The notes below the pieces were generated by a model. That model ran no database searches. It was not told where the DNA came from and saw nothing but the letters and a program-made list of their open reading frames with translations. The position numbers and the translations under genes are program-made. DNA of 64,000 bases from NCBI GenBank assembly GCA_027618565.1, contig JAQCEQ010000002.1, positions 57,171 to 121,170 on the forward strand, read 5' to 3'. The first letter of the stretch is position 1. Each line of letters begins with the position of its first letter. The DNA is from Planctomycetota bacterium (lineage in GTDB: Bacteria; Planctomycetota; Phycisphaerae; Phycisphaerales; SM1A02). Positions 17,332-26,071 of this stretch are shown here, in pieces.

Positions 17332-17338
17332 TACTATA
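17332..17338. promoter_or_regulatory. Possible shared divergent -10 element in a 19-bp spacer
   Basis: Only 17327-17345 separate the two divergent starts. TACTATA at 17332-17338 contains the palindrome CTATAG overlapping its right end. On the minus strand it reads TATAGT, six bases before the ATG at 17326. On the plus strand it reads TACTAT, eight bases before the ATG at 17346. Neither start has a Shine-Dalgarno sequence. No good -35 hexamer is seen on either side. Confidence 0.45.
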
Positions 17339-17345
17339 GCGGTCA

Positions 17346-19790
17346 ATGCGCGCTCGCTTCGCAGTCGTCGGCCCACTGGCGGTCCTCGCCACGGCGGCAC
17401 GAATCGCGAGCGGCGCGGGCGTGCAGGCGACAGCGTTTCCACCCGACGTGCCGATCGCGCCCGTCACCGTCAGGGTAGACGAGGCGCACCTGCCGAGCAG
17501 TGTCACGGCGACGCGCGATGGCGAGGGCGTGTGGACCGCTGAGTTCACCTTCAAGCCGACCAGTCCCGCAAGGAGCGTCGCGCTCGCCGGGTCGTTCAAC
17601 GGCTGGGGCACGCAGATCGAGCCGATGCGTCGCGGCGATGACGCGATGTGGCGGACAAGCGTGGAGCTTCTCGACGGGAAACACCTCTACAAGTTCGTGG
17701 TGGATGGCGACCAATGGACGCCCGACCCACGGAATCCCACCAAGGAGGACGATGGGCACGGAGGATCCAACTCCGTGCTGCAGCTGGGCGGCACGGCGTC
17801 GCTGCAGGGAGTCAAGGCGAAGCTTGGCGATGGCAAGGTGGAGGGGGCTGGGTTGCTGCACGACCCGGCAGCGGCCTCGGACGCGCAGATGGGCGGGGCC
17901 CCCGGTGTGGTGCGACTTCGGTTGCGGACATTGCGCGGAGATGCCCAGCGGGCCAGCGTGGTGATGGAGCGTGCAACGACGCCCATGCTCGCCGACGGCG
18001 CCGAGGGGGCGTTCGACTGGTGGGTGGCCAGTCAGTCGCTCTCGCCGGGCGATCGATACACATTTGTGGTGGGTGACGGCAAGAAGGAGTATCGCATGGA
18101 GCAGGTGTTTGAGTCGCAGGATGTCACCGCGCGCGCCGTCCGAACGCCCGATTGGGCCAAGGACGCCGTCTGGTACCAGGTGATGGTGGATCGATTTCGC
18201 AACGGCGACACCGCCAGTGACCCGCCGCAGGCATCTCCGTGGACCAGCGAGTGGTATCGACCGCACGGAGACGAGGGCAAAAACGGTCAGACCTTCTTCA
18301 ATTGGTATGTCTATTCCCGACTGTACGGCGGAGACTTCCAAGGCTTGCGCGAGAAGTTGCCGTACTTGAAGGAGTTGGGCGTCAACGCGATCTACCTGAA
18401 TCCAGTCTTCCAGGCCACGACGCACCACAAGTACAACGCGACCACCTACCTTCACATTGACGAGGGCTATGGCGCTTCGGGCGATTACCTCGACGTGGAG
18501 TCGCGCGAGGACTTGCGAGACCCTTCCACCTGGGAATGGACCAGGGCGGATCGCGTCTTTCTGGACTTCCTCAAGGACGCCAAGGCGCAGGGGTTTCGCG
18601 TGATTCTGGATGGGGTCTTCAATCACGTCGGCACGGCCCATCCTGCATTCAAGGACGTGCGGTCACGCAAGCAGGAAAGTCCCTATGCCGACTGGTTCAC
18701 CATCCGCTCGTGGGAGCCGTTCGAGTACGACGGCTGGGCGGGATTTGGAGAACTCCCCGCCTTCAAGAAGGATGGCGACGGCCTGGCCAGCGAATCACTC
18801 AAGAAGCACATCTTCGACGCCACGCGCCGATGGATGGATCCCGACGGCGACGGTGACCCATCGGACGGCATCGACGGCTGGCGCCTGGATGTGCCGATGG
18901 AGCTCCCGATGGGGTTCTGGTACGAGTGGTGCAACTTCGTCCGGTCGATCAATCCGAATGCGTACATCGTGGGCGAAGTGTGGCAGCGTGCCGACTCGTG
19001 GCTGGATGGTCGATCCTTCGATGCCGTGATGAACTACCCGTTCGCCAGCGCGATCCGCCTGTGGGCGGGCCGGGGTGAGCACAAGATTCCCACCAGTGCC
19101 ATGGACCAGCGACTGGCGGAGATTCGCCGCGCGTATGCGCCCGAGGTTGGGCTCGTCCTCCAGAACCTGGTGGACAGCCACGATACGGATCGCATCGCCA
19201 GCCAGCTGAAGAACCTGAATCCGCAGTTCGATGCCGGCAATCGAGAGCAGGAGAACCCGAAGTACGACGGTCGCAAGCCCGATGCCACGACCTTCGCGCG
19301 GCAGCGACTGATCGCCCTCGCGCAGATGACGTACCTCGGTGCTCCGATGATCTACTACGGCGACGAGGTTGGCATGTGGGGTGCCGACGATCCCACCAAC
19401 CGCAAGCCGATGCTCTGGAAGGACCTGGAGCCGTACGAGAACCCAGGCGAGAATCGGGTGATGGACGACCATCTGGGCTTCTATCGCCGTGCGGTCGCGC
19501 TGCGCGTGGCGGAGGCTGCGCTCCGCCGTGGCGACTACCGGACACTGCTCGCCGACGACCGAGACGATGTGTGGGCGTTTGAGCGATCGATCCCAGGTGG
19601 AGACACGCTGGTGGTCATCCTCAACGCAAGCGATCGGGCCCAGTCCGTGGACCTGCGCGATTCGTTGGGGGATGGCGCTTCCGCGAGCTGGTCGCACGTC
19701 TTTGCCACGGACGCCGACGCCAAGCCGCAGTCGCTCCCGCGGCTCACGGTGCCCGCCGTGTCAGGCATTGTCTTCAAGAGGGCGCGCTGA
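17346..19790 (+). CDS. Secreted GH13 neopullulanase/cyclomaltodextrinase-like alpha-glucan hydrolase
   Basis: An 814-residue protein with an N-terminal signal peptide (cut near SGAGVQA), a glycogen-binding CBM48/20-like domain (SVALAGSFNGWGTQIEPM), another beta domain, then the GH13 barrel from AVWYQVMVDRFRNGD. Catalytic residues are D515 in GWRLDVPME, E544 in GEVW and D613 in VDSHDTDR. The barrel pattern, with an inserted domain near YNATTYLHID, resembles subfamilies acting on pullulan, cyclodextrins and maltodextrins. It should act outside the cytoplasm and feed the importer encoded divergently. Its TGA overlaps the ATG of malQ. Confidence 0.9.
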   Translation: MRARFAVVGPLAVLATAARIASGAGVQATAFPPDVPIAPVTVRVDEAHLPSSVTATRDGEGVWTAEFTFKPTSPARSVALAGSFNGWGTQIEPMRRGDDAMWRTSVELLDGKHLYKFVVDGDQWTPDPRNPTKEDDGHGGSNSVLQLGGTASLQGVKAKLGDGKVEGAGLLHDPAAASDAQMGGAPGVVRLRLRTLRGDAQRASVVMERATTPMLADGAEGAFDWWVASQSLSPGDRYTFVVGDGKKEYRMEQVFESQDVTARAVRTPDWAKDAVWYQVMVDRFRNGDTASDPPQASPWTSEWYRPHGDEGKNGQTFFNWYVYSRLYGGDFQGLREKLPYLKELGVNAIYLNPVFQATTHHKYNATTYLHIDEGYGASGDYLDVESREDLRDPSTWEWTRADRVFLDFLKDAKAQGFRVILDGVFNHVGTAHPAFKDVRSRKQESPYADWFTIRSWEPFEYDGWAGFGELPAFKKDGDGLASESLKKHIFDATRRWMDPDGDGDPSDGIDGWRLDVPMELPMGFWYEWCNFVRSINPNAYIVGEVWQRADSWLDGRSFDAVMNYPFASAIRLWAGRGEHKIPTSAMDQRLAEIRRAYAPEVGLVLQNLVDSHDTDRIASQLKNLNPQFDAGNREQENPKYDGRKPDATTFARQRLIALAQMTYLGAPMIYYGDEVGMWGADDPTNRKPMLWKDLEPYENPGENRVMDDHLGFYRRAVALRVAEAALRRGDYRTLLADDRDDVWAFERSIPGGDTLVVILNASDRAQSVDLRDSLGDGASASWSHVFATDADAKPQSLPRLTVPAVSGIVFKRAR

Positions 19791-21241
19791 TGGCGGCGCG
19801 TCGCGAACTGGCTCGCCCGCCCGCGGCGCACCTCCTCCGTGGCACACGCAGTGCGGGAGTCCTCCTCCACCCCACCAGCCTTCCGGGGGGGCACGGCGTG
19901 GGAGACCTGGGGCCAGAGTCCCATCGATTCATGGAGTGGCTTTCTCGCGCGGGCTACTCGTGGTGGCAGATGCTGCCGGTCGGTCCCATCGGCCCAGGAA
20001 ACTCGCCGTACGCATCCACCAGTTCCTTCGCCGGCGAAGAACTGCTGGTCAGTCTGGATCACCTCGCGGAAGACCGATTGCTGACGGAACCCGAGCTCCG
20101 GCGAGCGCGCGTGGCCGGAGGCAAGGCCTGCGTGGACTTTCCCGCCGCACGAATCCACAAGCGCCGCGCCCTCCTTGCCGCGCGGGATCGATTTGCCGCT
20201 AGGCGCGGATTCTCCAGCGCTGCCTTCAAGCGATTCACTCGCGAGAGTTCGACCTGGCTCCCCGACTACCTGGGGTGGCTTGGCGCGGAGCCTCACGGTC
20301 TGGACGCCTTCGCGCAGTTTCGATTTTCGCAGGACTGGTTGCGACTACGCGAGGCGGCGCAGACCCTCGGGATCCGGCTCATCGGCGATGTGCCGATCTT
20401 TGTCGACGCCCGGAGCGCGGATGTCGCGGCCAACCCGGAGCTCTTCAGGCTTGACCGCCGCGGCACGCCAACGGTCGTGACTGGCGTCCCCCCCGACTGC
20501 TTCAGTGCGACAGGGCAGCGGTGGGGGCACCCGCACTATCGATGGTCAGCACATCAAGCCTCGCGATTCGCGTGGTGGCGCGCACGCATGCGCATCGCAC
20601 TGCAGCGGTTTGACCTGATTCGCCTGGACCACTTTGTCGGCTTTCACCACGCCTATGAGATTCCCGCCAGCGCACCCGACGCACGAGCGGGTCAGTGGCG
20701 CAAGCAGGCGGGTCGCGAGTTGCTCGAGGCGCTTGCCCGTGAATTCGGCTCGTTGCCGCTCATCGCGGAAGACCTCGGAGCTGTGACGCCGGAGGTCGCT
20801 CGACTCCGTGACGCATTCGACCTTCCCGGCATGCGCGTCATGCACCACGCGTTCTGGTCCGGCACGAGCGGTGATCTCCCGCACCACCATCGGGTGCACT
20901 CCGTGGCGTACTCCGGGACACATGACAACAACACGACGAAGGGCTGGTGGGCTGGGTTGGACCGGGCCTCAAAGGCTCGATGTCGCGCGCTCGCCGGGCA
21001 AGGCCATCCCCATGAGGCGCTTTCTCGCCTGCTGATGTCGTCCCCGGCAACGCTGGCCATCGTCCCGGCACAAGACATCCTTGGGCTGGGAGCGAGTGCG
21101 CGAATGAACCTTCCGGGTGCTTCTCGCGGACAGTGGTCGTGGCGGATGCGCCAGCCGCTCACCACGAGCGCCGGCTCGCGGTGGCGCGCCTTGCTTGAGG
21201 CAAGCGGTCGCGCGAGCGAGGCAGCGCAGTCGCCGCAGTAG
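19790..21241 (+). CDS. malQ: 4-alpha-glucanotransferase (amylomaltase)
   Basis: A 483-residue GH77 enzyme with no signal peptide, so cytoplasmic. Motifs include SAGVLLHPTSLPG, GPGNSPYAS, the nucleophile D280 in IRLDHF, acid/base E327 in IAEDLG and D379 in GTHDNNT. It rearranges imported maltodextrins, releasing glucose and making longer chains for the phosphorylase. ATG at 19790 shares its A with the TGA of the upstream GH13 gene, and glgP starts 32 bases after its stop, so the three form an operon. Confidence 0.95.
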   Translation: MAARRELARPPAAHLLRGTRSAGVLLHPTSLPGGHGVGDLGPESHRFMEWLSRAGYSWWQMLPVGPIGPGNSPYASTSSFAGEELLVSLDHLAEDRLLTEPELRRARVAGGKACVDFPAARIHKRRALLAARDRFAARRGFSSAAFKRFTRESSTWLPDYLGWLGAEPHGLDAFAQFRFSQDWLRLREAAQTLGIRLIGDVPIFVDARSADVAANPELFRLDRRGTPTVVTGVPPDCFSATGQRWGHPHYRWSAHQASRFAWWRARMRIALQRFDLIRLDHFVGFHHAYEIPASAPDARAGQWRKQAGRELLEALAREFGSLPLIAEDLGAVTPEVARLRDAFDLPGMRVMHHAFWSGTSGDLPHHHRVHSVAYSGTHDNNTTKGWWAGLDRASKARCRALAGQGHPHEALSRLLMSSPATLAIVPAQDILGLGASARMNLPGASRGQWSWRMRQPLTTSAGSRWRALLEASGRASEAAQSPQ

Positions 21242-21273
21242 CCTCCCCGCCCCATCGTCGCCATAGCCGCACC

Positions 21274-23385
21274 ATGACCGCGCCAACCGCACTAACGACA
21301 CTCACCGTGCACGAGCCGACAGCCATCCGCGCTCGGCTGCGCGCGCTGGCGATGGACCTCGCATGGTCTTGGCGCGAATTGCGTCGCCGACCATTTCAGA
21401 TGCTTGATATGCGCGCCTGGGAAGCCACGCGCCACTCGCCGCTCGGCACGCTGGCGTCCGCGGACGATGACCGGCTGGCGACACTGTCCACCAGCACGGC
21501 GTTCATGGGGTCACTGGACGCCGCCGAGGCCGATGCGCATGCAATGCCAGCACCACAGCCGTTCATCGCTGGGCACAGCGTCGCCTACTACTGTTCTGAG
21601 TACGCGCTCCACGAGAGCCTCGCGCAATACGCCGGCGGCCTTGGCGTGCTGGCCGGCGACCACCTCAAGCAGGCATCGGACCTGGGCATGCCGCTTTGCG
21701 CGGTCGGCCTCCTCTACGGCCACGGCTACTACCGTCAGGAACTGGACGAGGTCGGTCGCACGCGCGTGTCGCTGCCGCGGATCGATCGCTCCACGCTCCC
21801 CATCGAGCCCACCGGCGTCGTCATCGCCTGCCCGATTGGACGGCGCCAAGTGCACGCGCAGGTGTGGCGCATCCGAGTGGGACGAGTCAACCTCTACGTG
21901 CTGGACGCCGACCTCGCGCGCAACCGTCCCGAGGACCGCGAGCTGACGCTGGGCCTGTACCGTGGCGAACCGCTCCTGCGGCTGCGCCAACAAGTGCTCC
22001 TGGGTGTCGGCGGCGTGATGGCGCTTCATGCCGTCGGCGAGCGACCCACCGTCCACCACCTCAACGAGGGGCACGCCGCCTTCGCCGCGATCGAACTCCT
22101 GCGTCGCGAGCGCGAGCGAGACCCGGGTGCCGAGGCCGAAGCGTTGCTCGCGCGCGTCCGCCAGAGCATCGTCTTCACCACCCACACGCCCGTTCCCGCC
22201 GGACACGATCGCTACCCGCACGCGGATGTCCTTCGCGAGCTTGGATCCACCTCGCGCGCCGCGGGGCTCACCGCGAGTGCGCTGAAGAAGCTGGGGCGCG
22301 AGCACCCCGCAAACGCCGGCGAGCCCTTCTGCATGACCGTGTTGGCGCTTCGAACCTGCCGCGCCTGCAACGGCGTGGCCAAGATCCACGGCGAAGTCTC
22401 GCGCCAGATGTGGAAGGGAATCGAGTGGGGGACGCAACCACCCGTCGCAATCGCATCCATCACGAACGGCGTGCATCTCCCCACCTGGTGCGACCCCGTG
22501 GCCAGCGCCTTCTGGCGCGACCAGTGCCAGGTCGATGCCAATGGCAACACCATCGCCGGGCAGGGCTGGGAGCGCGCGGAGCAGGTGGATCGAGCCGCGC
22601 TGTGGTCACTGCGCACAGTCCTTCGATCCCGCTTGGTCCACTTCGTTCGTGAACGATGCGCACGGAGCGCACTCGCGCGCGGCGAGGGTGCGGCGGGAGC
22701 GCTTCGAGCCAGCCAACTCCTGCGCGAGGACGCCCTCACCATCGGCTTCGCCCGGCGTTTCGCCACCTACAAGCGCGCGCCCCTCATCTTTCACGATGTC
22801 GATCGCCTCGCGGCGATCCTGGGGAACGCCAATTGTCCCGTTCAACTCATCTTCGCCGGCAAGGCGCATCCACGCGACGCCGGGGGGCAGGCCTATGCGC
22901 AGCGAGTCTTTGAGATGACGCAAGACCCTCGCCTGGTGGGACGAGTGGCCATCCTCGAGGACTACGACATGGAGATCGGCCGCGTGCTCACCAGCGGCGC
23001 CGACCTCTGGCTCAACAACCCACTGCGCCCGATGGAGGCCAGCGGCACCAGCGGGATGAAGCCGCCCCTGGCCGGTGGGATGAACCTCTCCATCCTGGAC
23101 GGCTGGTGGCCGGAGGGGTTCGATGGCCGGAACGGCTGGGCGCCGGCTCCCGTTGCGGACGGCGGCGAACAGGCCTCGGACGAGATCGACTCCCACGACG
23201 CCTCTGAGCTTTACCGCGTGCTGGAGACGGACATCGTGCCGCTCTTCTGGGACCGTGCCGATGGCGGGCTTCCCGCTGCGTGGCTGGACCGGGCGGCACA
23301 CTCCGCTGCCAGTGTCCCCCCGCGGTTCGGGACCGTGCGCATGCTTGATGAGTACGCGAAGGTCTACGGGTTGCTCCCCAGTTGA
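21274..23385 (+). CDS. glgP: Alpha-glucan phosphorylase
   Basis: A 703-residue GT35 enzyme of the short bacterial class, with an N-terminal DUF3417-like region (ALAMDLAWSWRELRRRPFQ). Active-site segments include YCSEYALHESLAQYAGGLGVLAGDH, abbreviated here to its start YCSEYALHE, plus HLNEGHAAF, GFARRFATYKRA and the PLP lysine K596 in ASGTSGMKPPLAGG. It releases glucose-1-phosphate from maltodextrin using phosphate. Cytoplasmic, third gene of the GH13-malQ-glgP operon. The role fits ATP-saving catabolism of imported oligosaccharides. Confidence 0.95.
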   Translation: MTAPTALTTLTVHEPTAIRARLRALAMDLAWSWRELRRRPFQMLDMRAWEATRHSPLGTLASADDDRLATLSTSTAFMGSLDAAEADAHAMPAPQPFIAGHSVAYYCSEYALHESLAQYAGGLGVLAGDHLKQASDLGMPLCAVGLLYGHGYYRQELDEVGRTRVSLPRIDRSTLPIEPTGVVIACPIGRRQVHAQVWRIRVGRVNLYVLDADLARNRPEDRELTLGLYRGEPLLRLRQQVLLGVGGVMALHAVGERPTVHHLNEGHAAFAAIELLRRERERDPGAEAEALLARVRQSIVFTTHTPVPAGHDRYPHADVLRELGSTSRAAGLTASALKKLGREHPANAGEPFCMTVLALRTCRACNGVAKIHGEVSRQMWKGIEWGTQPPVAIASITNGVHLPTWCDPVASAFWRDQCQVDANGNTIAGQGWERAEQVDRAALWSLRTVLRSRLVHFVRERCARSALARGEGAAGALRASQLLREDALTIGFARRFATYKRAPLIFHDVDRLAAILGNANCPVQLIFAGKAHPRDAGGQAYAQRVFEMTQDPRLVGRVAILEDYDMEIGRVLTSGADLWLNNPLRPMEASGTSGMKPPLAGGMNLSILDGWWPEGFDGRNGWAPAPVADGGEQASDEIDSHDASELYRVLETDIVPLFWDRADGGLPAAWLDRAAHSAASVPPRFGTVRMLDEYAKVYGLLPS

Positions 23386-23396
23386 GACCGACGTGA

Positions 23397-23459
23397 CCCC
23401 CCAGCATTCATCAGTTGTTGCATTCGGAATGCTGCCCTTGATGAATGCTCAAGGGGGGG
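23397..23459. repeat. Nested inverted repeat downstream of glgP
   Basis: The outer arms are AGCATTCATCA (23403-23413) and TGATGAATGCT (23439-23449), an 11-bp perfect match, extended by CCCCCC (23397-23402) against GGGGGG (from 23453) with a 3-base bulge. Inside the loop is GCATTC-G-GAATGC (23420-23432). The same GCATTC core therefore occurs four times in alternating orientation. No T-run follows on either strand, so a classic rho-independent terminator is unlikely; a protein-binding site or RNA structure is possible. Confidence 0.8.
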
Positions 23460-23495
23460 ACGAAGTGGCTATCGTGGTGTCACCCAGGAATCGCC

Positions 23496-24284
23496 ATGCG
23501 GACCATCATCACCACCAAGACCGTCCTCCTCATCACCGCCGTCTGTGTCGCGGGTGCCGCTGCCCTCCAGGGCGCGGACAACGCCTTCAAGTGGAGGGTC
23601 CACGACATGGATCGACCCCTGCCAACCGCGGTCACGCCCGGCGACTTCTGCACCCACAGTGCACCAAGCGATGCCACCGTCCTCTTCGCGGGTTCCACCA
23701 CCGACAACTTGGTTCGATTCGGCACCGACCAGCCGATCCTGTGGAAAGTGGAGGGCGACGACCTGGTCGTGACGCCGGGTTCGGGGGACATCGCGACCAA
23801 GGACTCCTTTGGCGATTGCCAGTTCCACATCGAGTGGATGGTCCCCGCCGACCGCGAGTGCAAGGGTCAGGCCGGATGCAACAGCGGCGTCTTCTTCTTC
23901 AGCCAGTACGAGGTCCAGATCGTCCAGGGCCTGGACAACCGGACCTACGCCGATGGCATCGCCGGCAGCCTGTACGGGCAGCACCCACCCATGGTGAATC
24001 CCTGCAAGGCCAAGGGTGAGTGGAATGCCTACGACATCATCTTCCGCGCGCCGCGATTCAACGTCGACGGTTCGGTGGCGCACGCGGCGACGACCACCGT
24101 GCTCTTCAATGGCATCGTGGTCCAGGACAACACCGCGATCCTCGGCTCAACCGCGCACGGGCAGCGCGCGAAGTACGCCAAGCACGCCGACCGCATGCCC
24201 ATCAAGATCCAGAACCACGGCGACCCACTCCGTTTCAGGAACATCTGGGTTCGCGAGCTGGGTGCGCAGCCGGTGGCACAGTGA
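23496..24284 (+). CDS. Secreted DUF1080 (3-keto-glycoside hydrolase family) protein
   Basis: A 262-residue protein with a signal peptide (MRTIITTKTVLLITAVCVAG, cut near ALQGA). The DUF1080 concanavalin-like fold is recognised from ATKDSFGDCQFHIEWMVP, CNSGVFFFSQYEVQIVQ and the C-terminal IKIQNHGDPLRFRNIWVREL. Members of this family hydrolyse 3-keto disaccharides or bind glycans. The start at 23496 has AGGA about 8 bases upstream; a longer frame begins inside the inverted repeat and lacks a site. It overlaps the next gene by GTGA. A second DUF1080 protein follows at 25011. Confidence 0.85.
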   Translation: MRTIITTKTVLLITAVCVAGAAALQGADNAFKWRVHDMDRPLPTAVTPGDFCTHSAPSDATVLFAGSTTDNLVRFGTDQPILWKVEGDDLVVTPGSGDIATKDSFGDCQFHIEWMVPADRECKGQAGCNSGVFFFSQYEVQIVQGLDNRTYADGIAGSLYGQHPPMVNPCKAKGEWNAYDIIFRAPRFNVDGSVAHAATTTVLFNGIVVQDNTAILGSTAHGQRAKYAKHADRMPIKIQNHGDPLRFRNIWVRELGAQPVAQ

Positions 24285-24976
24285 ATTCACCGCGAGTCGG
24301 GGTGCCCGGGGCCCGCGAGTGGAGCTCCTTCGACGCGGCTGAGTTGGGCGTTGCCGAGCGATACAAGTACTTGATCGGTGGCATCGTCCCGCGCCCCATC
24401 GCAGTGGTGGGCACTCGATCCTCGGCGGGCGTCGCCAATCTCGCGCCTTTCTCATTCTTCGCGGGTGTGGGCAGCACGCCATGGACACTGCTGTTTTGCC
24501 CTGCGAACAGAGACGCGCCGGGAGGTCCCGAGAAGGACACCCTGGCCAATGCCAAGCCCGTCGAGGAAGGCGGCACCGGCGTCTTTTGCGTGAGTGTCGC
24601 GAGCGAAGGGATCATTCGACAGGTCGTGGCGGCGTCGGAACCGCTGCCACCCGGCCAGGACGAGTTTGCCGCCGTTGGGCTCACCCCAGTGGAGTGCGAT
24701 CGCATCGGCGCACCGCGGGTCGCGGAGAGCCCGCTCGCCTTCGAGTGCCGCACCCTTTCGGTGACGCGACTGGCGAAGGGCGTCCCCGGCGGCGCCAATA
24801 TCGTGGTCGGGGAGGTGGTGCGAGTGCATGCGCACTCCACCGTCTGGCTTGAGCGGCACCGAATCGACCCCGCGGCGCTCCAGGCGGTCGGCCGCATGGG
24901 AGGCCTGTCCTACTGCACCACCGCCGCTCGATTTGAGCTCCCCATGGGCCTGGCCGCACTCGCGTCCGGTGGCTAG
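24281..24976 (+). CDS. Flavin-reductase-like FMN-binding split-barrel protein
   Basis: A 231-residue cytoplasmic protein starting at a GTG that overlaps the previous stop. The segment RYKYLIGGIVPRPIAVVGTRS, here shown by its core IVPRPIAVVGT, plus NLAPFSFFAGVGSTP and GEVVRVHAH are typical of the DIM6/NTAB flavin reductase-like family. These proteins bind FMN; many have unknown substrates. Its place between two DUF1080 genes suggests, without proof, a role in oxidised-sugar metabolism. Confidence 0.85.
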   Translation: MNSPRVGVPGAREWSSFDAAELGVAERYKYLIGGIVPRPIAVVGTRSSAGVANLAPFSFFAGVGSTPWTLLFCPANRDAPGGPEKDTLANAKPVEEGGTGVFCVSVASEGIIRQVVAASEPLPPGQDEFAAVGLTPVECDRIGAPRVAESPLAFECRTLSVTRLAKGVPGGANIVVGEVVRVHAHSTVWLERHRIDPAALQAVGRMGGLSYCTTAARFELPMGLAALASGG

Positions 24977-25010
24977 GGGGCGTTGGGCTAGAGTCCTCAG
25001 AAGGTCCACC

Positions 25011-25769
25011 ATGCACGACAGAACCCATCCCAACCAAGTTTCCCTGATCTCCTCCGCCCCATTATGCGCAGCACTCCTGGGCGTCGGATTCCTTGCGAGC
25101 GCTCCGAATCCGTCGCTTGCTCCGGAGCCGGTCGCCGCAGTTGCTCCGTCCAGAGGCGCCACCACCACCGGCACCACCGGCACCACTGCGGACTGGGTCG
25201 ATCTCTTCAACGGCAAGGACCTCTCCGCCTGGAAGGTCTTCCCGCAGCCAAAGGATCCCGCCGCCAATCCTTGGACCGTCCTCGACGGCGTCCTTTCCTG
25301 CGCAGGCCAGCCCGTCGGGTACATCCAGACCGAGAAGACCTATGAGAGTTTCGAGCTGGAGCTGGACTGGCGGTTCGATCCTGCGAAGGGTGCAGGGAAC
25401 TCAGGCGTGCTCCTGCGAGTGGTGGGGGAGGACCAGGTGTGGCCCAATTCGATGGAGGCGCAGCTGCATTCGGAGAACGCCGGCGACATCTGGAACATTG
25501 GTGAGTTCCCGGCTCGAATGGATGCCGCGCGCACCCAGGGTCGTCGGACGGTCAAGAACTACGACACGAACGAGAAGCCGCTTGGCGAGTGGAATCACTA
25601 CAAGATCGTGTTCGACGGTCCCACGCTGATGCTCTTCGTCAACGGCACGCTCCAGAATGTCGCCACGCACTGCGAGGTCGTCCCCGGCCGACTTGCCCTC
25701 CAGAGCGAGGGGGCCCACATCCAATTCCGAAACATCCGACTGAAGGAACTGCCCAGCCCGAGCCGCTGA
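25011..25769 (+). CDS. Secreted DUF1080 (3-keto-glycoside hydrolase family) protein
   Basis: A 252-residue protein with an N-terminal hydrophobic signal (residues about 11-30) and a Thr/Gly-rich linker. The canonical DUF1080 opening is WVDLFNGKDLSAWKVF, followed by FELELDWRFDPAKGAGNSGV and the closing HIQFRNIRLKEL. AAGG lies about 8 bases before the ATG. A TAGAGT hexamer around 24990 may be its -10 element. It shares family but little sequence with the protein at 23496, so they are not a recent duplication. Confidence 0.9.
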   Translation: MHDRTHPNQVSLISSAPLCAALLGVGFLASAPNPSLAPEPVAAVAPSRGATTTGTTGTTADWVDLFNGKDLSAWKVFPQPKDPAANPWTVLDGVLSCAGQPVGYIQTEKTYESFELELDWRFDPAKGAGNSGVLLRVVGEDQVWPNSMEAQLHSENAGDIWNIGEFPARMDAARTQGRRTVKNYDTNEKPLGEWNHYKIVFDGPTLMLFVNGTLQNVATHCEVVPGRLALQSEGAHIQFRNIRLKELPSPSR

Positions 25770-25973
25770 CGGGTCTCCACCGGCAGGTCACAAACAATTG
25801 GCTACAACATATTCCTGGAGGCCGGCGGGGCCATCGGAACCGAGATGGTCCTCAAGAACTCATGCTTCCGCAAGGGTCAGTGGTATGCCACAACGACCTG
25901 CCTCTTCCAGGCCACCGATGTCCCCAGCACCGGCGACGGGGAGGTCCGGCTCATCACGGGCTGGGGGTTTTGA
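25770..25973 (+). pseudogene. Orphan coding remnant after the second DUF1080 gene
   Basis: This 302-base gap (25770-26071) has no complete gene. From the DUF1080 stop codon the same frame stays open for 67 more codons and reads like real protein (IGYNIFLEAGGAIGTE, NSCFRKGQWYATTTCLF, GDGEVRLITGWGF) before a TGA at 25971-25973. The first ATG is at 25845, leaving 42 residues with two Cys. I do not recognise the family. It looks like the C-terminal end of a lost secreted protein, or a very short gene. The remaining 98 bases to serC hold nothing I can identify. Confidence 0.4.
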
Positions 25974-26071
25974 TCGCGGCGCGCTGACCGCGGCTTGGCT
26001 CGGTCATCCAGCTTCGGGGTAGTCGCAGTGGTGCGCGGCCGCCCCGAGGTCGTGCCGACATCGACACTCCC

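Noticed and set aside
17327..17611. Upstream 95-codon extension of the fused binding protein-permease
   Set aside because: It would run across the spacer into the coding region of the divergent GH13 gene and has no signal-like or conserved sequence; the ATG at 17326 gives a natural membrane anchor.
17343..18641. 432-codon minus-strand frame opposite the neopullulanase-like gene
   Set aside because: It lies fully antisense to a gene with a complete GH13 catalytic triad and shows no recognisable motif.
23397..23459. Rho-independent terminator call for the nested repeat
   Set aside because: No T-run follows the stem in either direction. It is kept as an unexplained inverted repeat instead.
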